A stretch of 10,839 bases of DNA, from NCBI GenBank assembly GCA_025965815.1, contig JAOPWF010000136.1, positions 1 to 10,839 of the forward strand, written 5' to 3'. Of the stretch, positions 1 through 8,155 are shown in pieces. The notes beneath the pieces are model-generated. The model made no database searches. It saw nothing but the letters and a program-made list of their open reading frames with translations, and had not been told where the DNA came from. The stretch's first letter is position 1. Each line of letters begins with the position of its first letter. The stretch is from Mycobacterium sp. GTDB lineage: Bacteria; Actinomycetota; Actinomycetes; Mycobacteriales; Mycobacteriaceae. Position numbers and translations under genes: made by a program.

Positions 1-2162
<2,162 letters not shown>

Positions 2163-2171
2163 GATGCCGCC

Positions 2172-2177
2172 ATTCTA
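2172..2177 (-). promoter_or_regulatory. Candidate -10 box of mfd (TAGAAT)
   Basis: Read on the minus strand, TAGAAT fits the mycobacterial SigA-type TANNNT -10 pattern and ends 9 bases before the mfd ATG. Transcription starting 6-9 bases downstream would give an mRNA with a 5' leader of at most about 3 bases. GGCGGC lies between the box and the ATG but no good Shine-Dalgarno is present. No -35 at standard spacing is clear (a TTGACG lies 13 bases upstream, which is too close). Assigned from pattern only. Confidence 0.4.
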
Positions 2178-2190
2178 GGTTGCGCGACTT

Positions 2191-2230
2191 CGTCAAAAAC
2201 CGGCCCCGTGGCGTCAAAAGACCGTCAACA
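2191..2230. repeat. Three short direct repeats CGTCAAMA in the mfd/decarboxylase intergenic region
   Basis: The 106-bp divergent intergenic region (2163-2268) carries CGTCAAAA at 2191-2198, CGTCAAAA at 2212-2219 and CGTCAACA at 2223-2230. Start-to-start spacings are 21 and 11 bp, about two turns and one turn of the helix, so all copies face the same side. This is the arrangement expected of a cooperative regulator site. No regulator is identified and chance is not excluded. On the minus strand each copy reads as TTGACG preceded by T or G, which also resembles a -35 box. Confidence 0.35.
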
Positions 2231-2268
2231 CTTGTCCCGTACTGCGACACCGTACGCACGCTGGATCT

Positions 2269-3609
2269 ATGACACTTCTGGACCTCCTGCCGTCCCTACA
2301 TCACGCCTCACATCCGCGAATAGACCCGGCCATCTGGCCGGCGACAACCCACGTCGACGCGGAGGGCCTGCTCTGCGTCGGCGACGTGCCGCTGACCGAG
2401 ATGGCGTACGAGTTCGGCACACCCGCCTACATCATCGACGAAGCCGACTTCCGGCAGCGGGCCCGGCGCTACCGCGAGGTCCTTGCGCGCGCCAACGTCG
2501 CCTATGCCGGCAAGTCGCTGCTGACCACCGGGATCGCGCGTTGGGTGGCCGAAGCGGGACTCGGACTGGACGTGTGCTCGGCTGGTGAGCTGGCGACCGC
2601 ACTGGCCGGCGGCATGGACCCGGCCCGGATCATCCTGCACGGCAATGCGAAATCGACCGAGGAACTGCGTGATGCCACGACGGTCGGGGTCGGGCGGATC
2701 GTCGTCGACTCGAACATCGAGATCGCCTTCCTCGCCGGGTTGGTGTGCCGGCCACAGCGGGTGCTGGTGCGGGTGACCCCGGATATCGACATCCACGGAC
2801 ACCGCGCGGTGACCACCGGGGTCGCCGACCAGAAGTTCGGCTTCACGCTGGATGGCGGGCAGGCCGCCGAGGCGGTGCGGCGGATCCTGGACCACCCGCT
2901 GCTCGACCTGGTGGGACTGCACTGCCATATCGGATCGCAGGTGAGCGATGCGTCGCTCTACGGCGAGGCGATCCGCCGGATGATCGCGGCGATGGCCGAT
3001 ATCCGCGCCAGCCACGGCGTGATCCTCACCGAGCTGAACATCGGCGGCGGGCACGCTGTGCCGTATGTCACCGGCGACCCCGAACTGAGGCCGGAGGACC
3101 TGGCCGCCGTCATCGGCGACGCCCTGGACGCGGCGTGCGCCGCAGAGCGCTTCCCGCGACCCACGATCGTCGTCGAACCGGGGCGTGCGATCTGCGCGCG
3201 GGCGGGCATCACGCTCTACCGTGTGGTGGCGGTGAAGTCACGGCCCGGCGGGCGGACGTTCGTCGCCGTGGACGGCGGCATGAGCGACAACCCGCGGGTC
3301 GCCCTGTACGACGCGAAGTACACGGTCGCGCTGGCCAACCGCCACCCGCTCGGGCCGACCAACCCGGTGACGGTGGTGGGGCGGCACTGCGAATCAGGTG
3401 ACGAAATCGTCCGCGACGTGCCGCTGCCGGCCGACCTGCATCCCGGCGACCTGCTGGCGGTCGCCTGCACCGGCGCCTATAACCACAGCATGGCGTCGAG
3501 CTACAACATGGTCGGCCGACCGCCGGTGGTGGCGGTGCGCGACGGCCGGGCACGCGAGTTGGTGCGCCGCGAAACCATCACCGACCTGCTGTCGCGGGAC
3601 TGCGGGTGA
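2269..3609 (+). CDS. PLP-dependent diaminopimelate-decarboxylase-like enzyme (LysA2-type paralogue)
   Basis: The 446-residue product belongs to the fold-III PLP decarboxylases (DAP, ornithine and arginine decarboxylase type). An N-terminal segment (IDPAIWPATTHVDAEG...) precedes the barrel entry FGTPAYIIDE at 50-59. The PLP Schiff-base lysine is K82 in YAGKS. HCHIGSQ is at 218-224, a glycine-rich phosphate loop GGGHAVPY begins at 259, and EPGRAI at 303-308. The substrate-site motif CESGD at 374-378 carries the catalytic Cys contributed across the dimer, and GAYNHSMASSYN includes Y404. All key residues are present. ATG 2269 is the only sensible start: the frame holds no ATG, GTG or TTG between it and an upstream TAG at 2176. 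The RBS is poor (GGAT only 2 bases away). The closest family role is meso-DAP to L-lysine, but mycobacteria carry the essential lysA elsewhere, so this is probably a paralogue whose substrate may differ. It has no pathway neighbours and converges on the TetR gene with 12 bp between stops. Confidence 0.88.
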   Translation: MTLLDLLPSLHHASHPRIDPAIWPATTHVDAEGLLCVGDVPLTEMAYEFGTPAYIIDEADFRQRARRYREVLARANVAYAGKSLLTTGIARWVAEAGLGLDVCSAGELATALAGGMDPARIILHGNAKSTEELRDATTVGVGRIVVDSNIEIAFLAGLVCRPQRVLVRVTPDIDIHGHRAVTTGVADQKFGFTLDGGQAAEAVRRILDHPLLDLVGLHCHIGSQVSDASLYGEAIRRMIAAMADIRASHGVILTELNIGGGHAVPYVTGDPELRPEDLAAVIGDALDAACAAERFPRPTIVVEPGRAICARAGITLYRVVAVKSRPGGRTFVAVDGGMSDNPRVALYDAKYTVALANRHPLGPTNPVTVVGRHCESGDEIVRDVPLPADLHPGDLLAVACTGAYNHSMASSYNMVGRPPVVAVRDGRARELVRRETITDLLSRDCG

Positions 3610-3621
3610 GTCCCGGGCCGG

Positions 3622-4257
3622 CTACTCGTCCTGCAGACGCGGATCGGCCTCGAGGTGGGTCAGGCCGTTCCACATCAGGTTGACCAGGTGCGCGGCCACC
3701 ACTTCTTTCTTGGGCTCCCGGGTATCCAGCCACCACTGAGCGGTCATCGACACCGAACCGACCAGTGCCTGCGCGTACAGCGGGGCCAGGTCCGGATCCA
3801 GGCCGCGGCGGGAGAAGTCCCCGGCCAGAATCGAGGCGACCTGGCTGACGGCGTCGTTGAGCAGGCTGGAGTAGGTGCCCGAGCTGATGCTGGCCGGCGA
3901 GTCACGGATCAAAATCCGGAAGCCGTCGGTGCGCTCCTCGACATAGGTGAGCAGGGCCAGCGCCACCCGCTCGACCCGCACGCGGGAGCGGTTGTTGGTC
4001 AGCGACGAGGTGATGCCGTCCAGCAGCGCCGACATCTCCCGGTCGACGACGACGGCGTACAAGCCTTCCTTGCCGCCGAAGTGCTCATAGACGACGGGCT
4101 TGGAGACGTTCGCGCGTTGCGCGATCTCCTCGATCGACGTTCCGTCGTACCCCCGCGCAGCAAACAGCGACTTGGCGATCTCGATGAGCTGCTGACGACG
4201 CTCGCTACCCGTCATCCGGGCGCGGGGTGCGCGCACTTCCTTCTCGGGTGCTGCCAC
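3622..4257 (-). CDS. TetR-family transcriptional regulator (Rv1019-like)
   Basis: A one-component DNA-binding repressor-type protein of about 211 residues. Counted from GTG 4257, the N-terminal domain begins around MTGSERRQQLIEIAKSLFAA (15-34). The helix-turn-helix lies at about 40-60 (TSIEEIAQRANVSKPVVYEH), followed by FGGKEGLYAVVVDRE. The C-terminal half is a helical ligand/dimer domain with no enzymatic motif, and the ligand is unknown. The frame also offers a GTG at 4266, but that codon overlaps a TANNNT -10 box (TACTGT). GTG 4257 lies exactly 7 bases after the box, fitting a leaderless start. ATG 4215 is a third option and would give 197 residues. Position next to mfd and the tRNA-Gln/glmU unit matches M. 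tuberculosis Rv1019, which is reported to repress its own transcription. The family is certain; the start is uncertain. Confidence 0.93.
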   Translation of the reverse strand: MAAPEKEVRAPRARMTGSERRQQLIEIAKSLFAARGYDGTSIEEIAQRANVSKPVVYEHFGGKEGLYAVVVDREMSALLDGITSSLTNNRSRVRVERVALALLTYVEERTDGFRILIRDSPASISSGTYSSLLNDAVSQVASILAGDFSRRGLDPDLAPLYAQALVGSVSMTAQWWLDTREPKKEVVAAHLVNLMWNGLTHLEADPRLQDE

Positions 4258-4264
4258 GGCTACC

Positions 4265-4270
4265 ACAGTA
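4265..4270 (-). promoter_or_regulatory. Candidate -10 box of the TetR gene (TACTGT), leaderless arrangement
   Basis: On the minus strand TACTGT matches TANNNT and is followed by 7 bases (GGTAGCC) and then GTG at 4257. This spacing would put +1 on the start codon. No Shine-Dalgarno precedes either GTG. A -35 is not convincing (GTGAGA at about 16 bp spacing). It lies only 11 bp from an oppositely oriented candidate -10 box for tRNA-Gln. Confidence 0.45.
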
Positions 4271-4281
4271 TCGGCTTCGAC

Positions 4282-4287
4282 TAAAGT
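4282..4287 (+). promoter_or_regulatory. Candidate -10 box of tRNA-Gln (TAAAGT)
   Basis: TAAAGT fits TANNNT and would start transcription at about 4294, leaving about 16 bases of 5' leader for RNase P to remove before the mature tRNA at 4310. No clear -35 is visible. The whole interval between the TetR start and the tRNA is only about 50 bp, so divergent promoters must share it. An imperfect dyad (ACnnTA ... TAnnGT, 4265-4287) spans both -10 boxes and is a possible TetR operator, but the match is weak. Confidence 0.4.
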
Positions 4288-4309
4288 CTCACCCGCAGGT
4301 CCCGCACGG

Positions 4310-4381
4310 TCCGTCGTGGTGTAATCGGCAGCACCTCTGATTTTGGTTCAGATAGTTCAGGTTCGAGTCCTGGCGACGGAG
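4310..4381 (+). tRNA. tRNA-Gln, anticodon TTG
   Basis: The sequence folds by hand into a full cloverleaf. The acceptor arms TCCGTCG (4310-4316) and CGACGGA (4374-4380) pair over 7 bp, with discriminator G at 4381. The D stem is GTGT/GCAC. The anticodon stem TCTGA/TCAGA encloses the loop TTTTGGT (4341-4347) with anticodon TTG at 4343-4345, reading CAA. The T arm has TTCGAGT as its loop. CCA is not encoded (GCAA follows), so it is added by the tRNA nucleotidyltransferase. In actinobacteria this tRNA is normally charged with Glu and then amidated by GatCAB. Its position just upstream of glmU is a conserved mycobacterial arrangement. After it, 4382-4490 holds a small weak hairpin (4412-4427) and the probable glmU promoter. 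Confidence 0.97.
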
Positions 4382-4430
4382 CAACGAGCGGCTGTTCAGC
4401 ACGGAGCAGTACGCGACACCGTGCGCGAAC

Positions 4431-4461
4431 TGGACCGCACGATCGCGACACGGGCGACAAT
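4431..4461 (+). promoter_or_regulatory. Possible glmU promoter (TGGACC / GACAAT)
   Basis: TGGACC at 4431-4436 and GACAAT at 4456-4461 are separated by 19 bp and lie about 30 bases before the glmU ATG. Neither hexamer is a strong match; GACAAT lacks the first T of TANNNT. Transcription continuing from the tRNA-Gln promoter is an alternative. The octamer CGCGACAC occurs at 4412-4419 and again at 4444-4451, flanking the putative -35, with a spacing of 32 bp. Confidence 0.25.
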
Positions 4462-4480
4462 GTGCAGACACCCACACACC

Positions 4481-4486
4481 GGGAGG
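4481..4486 (+). promoter_or_regulatory. Ribosome binding site of glmU (GGGAGG)
   Basis: GGGAGG ends 4 bases before ATG 4491 and is a strong anti-16S match. It fixes the glmU start and contrasts with the leaderless-looking genes in this window. Confidence 0.75.
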
Positions 4487-4490
4487 CGCG

Positions 4491-5978
4491 ATGACGGTGC
4501 ACGGCGAATCGGCGGTCCTGGTGCTGGCGGCCGGGGCCGGGACACGGATGCGCTCGGACACCCCGAAGGTTCTGCACACCCTCGGCGGGCGCAGCATGCT
4601 CTCGCACGTGCTGCACGCGGTCGCCAAGGTCGCCCCGCAATACCTGGTGGTGGTGCTGGGCCAGGACCGCGAGCGGATCGCCCCCACGGTGACTCAGCTT
4701 GCCGACGATCTGGGCAGAACCGTCGACGTCGCGGTACAGGACCAGCAGCTGGGCACCGGCCACGCGACCGGCTGCGGGCTGTCCGCGCTGCCGGCCGACT
4801 TCGACGGCGTTGTCGTCGTGACATCGGGTGACGTTCCGCTGCTCGACGCCGACACGCTGGCCGACCTGGTCGCCACCCACGGCGCGGAGACCGCCGCCGC
4901 CACGGTGCTGACGACCACCGTGCCGGATCCGACGGGGTACGGCCGCATCCTGCGCACCCAGGACCGCGAGGTCATCGGCATCGTCGAGCAGGCCGACGCC
5001 ACTTCGTCACAGCGGGCGATCTGCGAGATCAATGCCAGTGTCTACGCCTTCGACATCGCCCCGCTGCGCTCGGCACTGAGCAGGCTGCGCTCCGACAACG
5101 CCCAACAGGAGCTCTACCTCACCGATGTCATCTCGATCCTCCGCCAGGACGGCCATATCGTGCGCGCCCAGCACCTCGCGGACAGCGCCCTGGTCGCCGG
5201 CGTCAACGACCGCGTCCAGCTCGCCGAACTCGGCAGGGAGCTCAACCGGCGCATCGTGCGCGCCCACCAACGCGCCGGCATCACGGTGGTCGACCCGGCC
5301 ACCACCTGGATCGACGTCGACGTGACCGTCGGGCGGGACACCGTCATCCATCCGGGCACCCAGCTGCTCGGCGCCACCAGCGTGGGCGGGCGCTGTGTGG
5401 TCGGGCCGGACACCACGTTGACCGACGTCACGGTGGGCGACGACGCATCGGTGGTCCGCACGCACGGCACGTCTTCGACGATCGGCGACGGCGCCACCGT
5501 CGGACCGTTCAGCTACCTACGGCCCGGCACCTCGCTGGGCGCGCAGGGAAAGCTGGGCGCCTTCGTGGAGACCAAGAACGCGACGCTGGGCACCGGGACC
5601 AAGGTGCCGCACCTGACTTACGTCGGAGACGCCGACATCGGCGAGCACAGCAATATCGGCGCGTCCAGTGTGTTCGTCAACTACGACGGCGAAAACAAGC
5701 GGCGCACCACTGTCGGCTCACACGTGCGCACCGGATCGGACACCATGTTCGTCGCACCGGTGACCGTGGGTGACGGTGCGTACACCGGCGCAGGCACCGT
5801 GCTGCGGGATGACGTGCCGCCCGGGGCTCTTGCGGTGTCGGCCGGGCCGCAGCGAAACATCGAGGACTGGGTGGAGCGTAAGCGCCCCGGCTCGGCCGCG
5901 GCCGAGGCCGCCGCGAAGGCCAAACAGGCCGATCGGGACGCCGACGAGTCGGACTCGCGGGACGACCCGACTTCGTGA
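4491..5978 (+). CDS. glmU: Bifunctional GlmU: GlcN-1-P acetyltransferase / GlcNAc-1-P uridyltransferase
   Basis: GlmU makes UDP-GlcNAc in the cytoplasm by acetylating glucosamine-1-phosphate with acetyl-CoA (C-terminal domain) and transferring UMP from UTP (N-terminal domain). The product feeds peptidoglycan and arabinogalactan-linker synthesis. The protein is 495 residues, the same length as the M. tuberculosis enzyme. The N-terminal pyrophosphorylase signature [16 protein letters not shown] is at 12-27 with K26. Metal ligands D114 (SGDVPLL) and N239 (GVNDR) fall at the M. tuberculosis numbers. A linker helix at about 245-260 leads into the left-handed beta-helix hexapeptide repeats (about 263-470) with catalytic H374 (KVPHLTY). 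The charged tail after about 475 ([17 protein letters not shown] then acidic) differs from what I recall for M. tuberculosis. It lies downstream of tRNA-Gln and 105 bp before prs. Very secure. Confidence 0.98.
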   Translation: MTVHGESAVLVLAAGAGTRMRSDTPKVLHTLGGRSMLSHVLHAVAKVAPQYLVVVLGQDRERIAPTVTQLADDLGRTVDVAVQDQQLGTGHATGCGLSALPADFDGVVVVTSGDVPLLDADTLADLVATHGAETAAATVLTTTVPDPTGYGRILRTQDREVIGIVEQADATSSQRAICEINASVYAFDIAPLRSALSRLRSDNAQQELYLTDVISILRQDGHIVRAQHLADSALVAGVNDRVQLAELGRELNRRIVRAHQRAGITVVDPATTWIDVDVTVGRDTVIHPGTQLLGATSVGGRCVVGPDTTLTDVTVGDDASVVRTHGTSSTIGDGATVGPFSYLRPGTSLGAQGKLGAFVETKNATLGTGTKVPHLTYVGDADIGEHSNIGASSVFVNYDGENKRRTTVGSHVRTGSDTMFVAPVTVGDGAYTGAGTVLRDDVPPGALAVSAGPQRNIEDWVERKRPGSAAAEAAAKAKQADRDADESDSRDDPTS

Positions 5979-5987
5979 GCCGTACTC

Positions 5988-6016
5988 TTGCCGTTGGTGT
6001 TCTGGTAACCCGGCAA
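5988..6016 (+). terminator. Possible hairpin between glmU and prs (weak terminator or leader stem)
   Basis: TTGCCG (5988-5993) is perfectly complementary to CGGCAA (6011-6016). The stem can extend by GGT (5996-5998) with ACC (6008-6010) across a TT bulge. There is no U-tract after it, so intrinsic termination is doubtful, although mycobacterial terminators often lack a good U tail. It lies 9 bases after the glmU stop and before the candidate prs -10 box. Confidence 0.25.
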
Positions 6017-6037
6017 CGCGCGGCGCGACTTGCTACG

Positions 6038-6043
6038 TACCAT
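6038..6043 (+). promoter_or_regulatory. Candidate -10 box of prs (TACCAT)
   Basis: TACCAT matches TANNNT and would place +1 at about 6050, with a leader of about 33 bases to the GTG start. A second TANNNT hexamer (TACTCT) lies at 5983-5988. No good -35 is seen for either. It suggests prs-arsC-lpqT can be transcribed independently of glmU. Confidence 0.4.
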
Positions 6044-6083
6044 TAGGCCGACATTCGACCACCGACCGGCAAGGCAGCGAACA

Positions 6084-7064
6084 GTGGGCACGGACTGGAC
6101 CGACAACCGCAAGAACCTCATGCTCTTCGCGGGTCGGGCGCACCCCGAACTCGCCGATCAGGTGGCCAAGGAACTCAACGTAAACGTAACCGCGCAGACC
6201 GCGCGCGACTTCGCCAACGGCGAGATCTTCGTCCGGTTCGAAGAATCGGTGCGCGGCTGCGACGCGTTCGTCCTGCAGTCGCACCCGGCTCCGCTGAACA
6301 AGTGGCTGATGGAACAGCTGATCATGATCGACGCGCTCAAGCGGGGCAGTGCCAAGCGGATCACCGCCATCCTGCCGTTCTATCCCTACGCCCGGCAGGA
6401 CAAGAAGCACCGCGGCCGCGAGCCGATCTCGGCGCGACTGGTCGCTGATCTGTTCAAGACCGCGGGCGCGGACCGGATCGTCAGCGTCGACCTGCACACC
6501 GACCAGATCCAGGGTTTCTTCGACGGGCCTGTTGACCACATGCGCGGCCAGTCGCTGCTGTGCGGCTACATCACCGAGCATTACCCGACCGAGAACATGG
6601 TCGTGGTCTCCCCTGACTCCGGCCGGGTGCGGATCGCCGAGAAGTGGGCGGACTCGCTGGGTGGTGTGCCGCTGGCCTTTATTCACAAGACCCGTGACCC
6701 CCGGGTACCGAACCAGGTGGTGTCCAACCGTGTCGTCGGTGATGTCGCAGACCGGACCTGTGTGCTGATCGACGACATGATCGACACCGGCGGCACGATC
6801 GCGGGTGCGGTGAAGCTCCTGCACGAGGCCGGTGCCGGAGACGTCATCATCGCCGCGACGCACGGCGTGCTGTCGGATCCCGCCCCGGAGCGGCTGGCTG
6901 CCAGTGGCGCCCGCGAGGTCATCGTCACCAACACGCTGCCGATAGGCGAGGAGAAGCACTTCCCGCAGCTGACGGTGTTGTCCATCGCGCCACTGCTGGC
7001 CAGTACCATCCGTGCGGTATTCGAGAACGGCTCGGTGACGGGACTTTTCGACGGGGACGCCTGA
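6084..7064 (+). CDS. prs: Ribose-phosphate pyrophosphokinase (PRPP synthetase)
   Basis: Prs transfers pyrophosphate from ATP to ribose-5-phosphate, giving PRPP for purine, pyrimidine, histidine, tryptophan and NAD synthesis. In mycobacteria PRPP also feeds decaprenyl-phosphoryl-arabinose for the arabinan of the cell wall. The frame is open from 6030, but GTG 6084 is chosen. It gives 326 residues and an N-terminus (TDWTDNRKNLMLFAGRAHPE) that aligns with M. tuberculosis PrsA, and AAGGCA lies 7 bases upstream. Motifs: NGEIFVRFEESVRG, FYPYARQDKKHRGREPISAR (ATP loop), DLHTDQIQGFFDGPVDH, and the PRPP-binding loop VLIDDMIDTGGT at 227-238. The TGA stop shares one base with the ATG of the next gene, showing a co-transcribed unit. 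Very secure. Confidence 0.97.
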   Translation: MGTDWTDNRKNLMLFAGRAHPELADQVAKELNVNVTAQTARDFANGEIFVRFEESVRGCDAFVLQSHPAPLNKWLMEQLIMIDALKRGSAKRITAILPFYPYARQDKKHRGREPISARLVADLFKTAGADRIVSVDLHTDQIQGFFDGPVDHMRGQSLLCGYITEHYPTENMVVVSPDSGRVRIAEKWADSLGGVPLAFIHKTRDPRVPNQVVSNRVVGDVADRTCVLIDDMIDTGGTIAGAVKLLHEAGAGDVIIAATHGVLSDPAPERLAASGAREVIVTNTLPIGEEKHFPQLTVLSIAPLLASTIRAVFENGSVTGLFDGDA

Positions 7065-7423
7065 TGGCGACTGGGCAAACCGAGGGCGCCGTTATCTACC
7101 ACAATCCGCGCTGCACCACCTCGCGCAAGGCGCTGCAGCTGTTGCGCGACAACGGGATCGAACCGACGGTCGTCCAGTACCTGAAGACGCCGCCGTCCCG
7201 CCCGGAACTCGTCGAGATGATCCGCGACGCCGGCATCGACGTGCGGGCCGCCGTGCGTAAACGCGAGATGCTCTATGGCGAACTGAACCTCTCCGACGCC
7301 GGCGACGACCAACTGCTCGACGCGATGGCCGAGCATCCGATCCTCATCGAGCGGCCGTTCGTCGTCACGTCCAAAGGCACCAGGCTGGCCAGGCCGATCG
7401 AAGCGATCCGCGAGATTCTGTGA
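7064..7423 (+). CDS. arsC: ArsC/Spx-family thioredoxin-fold protein, probable arsenate reductase (glutaredoxin type)
   Basis: This 119-residue protein matches the glutaredoxin-coupled ArsC family, which reduces arsenate to arsenite through an active-site Cys. The signature IYHNPRCTTSRKAL (11-24) carries nucleophile C17. Arginines equivalent to the anion-binding residues of E. coli ArsC appear likely: R61 or R65 in DVRAAVRKRE, R97 in IERPFV with the cis-proline P98, and R107 or R110 in GTRLARP. The length is near the family norm. It overlaps prs by one base (TGATG) and lpqT by four (GTGA), so it is translationally coupled inside a prs-arsC-lpqT operon. No arsB, arsR or acr3 is nearby. An arsenic role is therefore inferred from family only; a general redox or Spx-like role is possible. 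I recall no such gene between prsA and lpqT in M. tuberculosis. Confidence 0.88.
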   Translation: MATGQTEGAVIYHNPRCTTSRKALQLLRDNGIEPTVVQYLKTPPSRPELVEMIRDAGIDVRAAVRKREMLYGELNLSDAGDDQLLDAMAEHPILIERPFVVTSKGTRLARPIEAIREIL

Positions 7424-8106
7424 CGGTTCGGCACGGCGTCGCGCTCACGATCGTGGCACTCGCTGCACTCCTTGCCGGGTGCGGCGCCAAAGCACCCGAC
7501 TACCAGTCCATCTGGTCGACGTCCGCGACCACTACGACGACCACCACGTCCACATCCGCGACGCCGGTGCCCATCTCCCAGTACCTGCAGGACTCCGGTG
7601 TCACCGGCGAACCCGTGCCGCCCGCGGGGCTGACCGACCTGACAGTGACGATGCCGAGGCCTGCGGGCTGGGAGAAGTACAGCAACCCGAACTTCGCGCC
7701 GGGTACCGAGGTCATCGCGAAGAAGAACACCTACCCGACGGCGATGCTGATGGTGTTCAAGCTATCCGGGGACTTCGACGTCGCGGAGGCCATCAAGCAC
7801 GGATACGCCGACGCCGAGCTGTCACAGAAATTCAAGCGACTCAACGCCTCTACCGACAATTTTCGTGGCTTTCCGTCGTCCATGATCGAAGGCAGCTACG
7901 ACCTCAACGGGCAGCGGCTGCACAGCTACAACCGGATCGTCATCGCGACCGGCTCTGCCCAGAAGCCTGCTGTCGCCGGCCAGGCGGCTCCGGCCAAACA
8001 GCGCTATCTGGTGCAGTTCACCGTGACCAGCGTCGCCGATCAGGCCGTTGCGGATGCCCCCGATATCGAGGCGATCATCTCCGGATTCACCGTCGCCGCG
8101 AAGTAG
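7420..8106 (+). CDS. lpqT: Putative lipoprotein LpqT
   Basis: A 228-residue secreted lipoprotein. GTG 7420 starts inside the end of the ArsC-like gene (GTGA overlap). The N-terminus is a classic type II signal: positive R4/H5, hydrophobic VALTIVALAAL, and lipobox L18-A-G-C21, so lipid attachment at C21 and anchoring on the outer face of the membrane is expected. A Ser/Thr-rich low-complexity linker follows (about residues 32-48, coded by ACC/ACG runs) and then a globular domain starting around 65 (LTVTMPRPAGWEKYSNPNFA). This layout is that of the LpqN/LpqT lipoprotein family, whose biochemical function is not firmly established. The order prs then lpqT then rplY matches M. tuberculosis Rv1017c-Rv1015c apart from inserted genes. 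Symbol assigned by similarity and position. Confidence 0.88.
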   Translation: MTVRHGVALTIVALAALLAGCGAKAPDYQSIWSTSATTTTTTTSTSATPVPISQYLQDSGVTGEPVPPAGLTDLTVTMPRPAGWEKYSNPNFAPGTEVIAKKNTYPTAMLMVFKLSGDFDVAEAIKHGYADAELSQKFKRLNASTDNFRGFPSSMIEGSYDLNGQRLHSYNRIVIATGSAQKPAVAGQAAPAKQRYLVQFTVTSVADQAVADAPDIEAIISGFTVAAK

Positions 8107-8142
8107 TTTCTGACTGGCAGGGTGACCGCCACCGAGCGGCGC

Positions 8143-8148
8143 TAATGT
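8143..8148 (+). promoter_or_regulatory. -10 box of the dehydrogenase gene (TAATGT), leaderless arrangement
   Basis: TAATGT matches TANNNT and is followed by exactly 7 bases and then ATG 8156. No Shine-Dalgarno is present in the 49-bp gap after lpqT. A partial -35 (GGTGAC, 8121-8126) stands 16 bp upstream. The geometry predicts a leaderless mRNA beginning at the A of the start codon. Confidence 0.55.
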
Positions 8149-8155
8149 GTGTCCC

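Noticed and set aside
2745..3401. 218-codon plus-strand frame inside the decarboxylase gene
   Set aside because: Arg/Gly-rich out-of-frame shadow; the real frame has all catalytic motifs.
4412..4427. Small hairpin after tRNA-Gln as its terminator
   Set aside because: The stem is short and bulged (CGCG-A-CA / TG-CGCG) with a 3-base loop and no T run; too weak to annotate.
4281..4880. 199-codon minus-strand open frame crossing tRNA-Gln and the glmU start
   Set aside because: It runs through a cloverleaf tRNA and a conserved gene, and the sequence resembles no protein.
6030..6083. Upstream extension of prs to the ATG at 6030
   Set aside because: The extra 18 codons do not match PRPP synthetase N-termini, overlap the TACCAT -10 box, and lack an RBS; GTG 6084 gives the expected 326 residues.
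6033..6959. 308-codon minus-strand open frame opposite prs
   Set aside because: Antisense shadow of prs: it follows the codon bias of prs and has no domain signature or convincing start.
7525..7570. Run of ACC/ACG Thr codons in lpqT as a simple-sequence repeat or phase-variable tract
   Set aside because: The units are imperfect and in frame; Ser/Thr-rich linkers after a lipobox are usual in mycobacterial lipoproteins.
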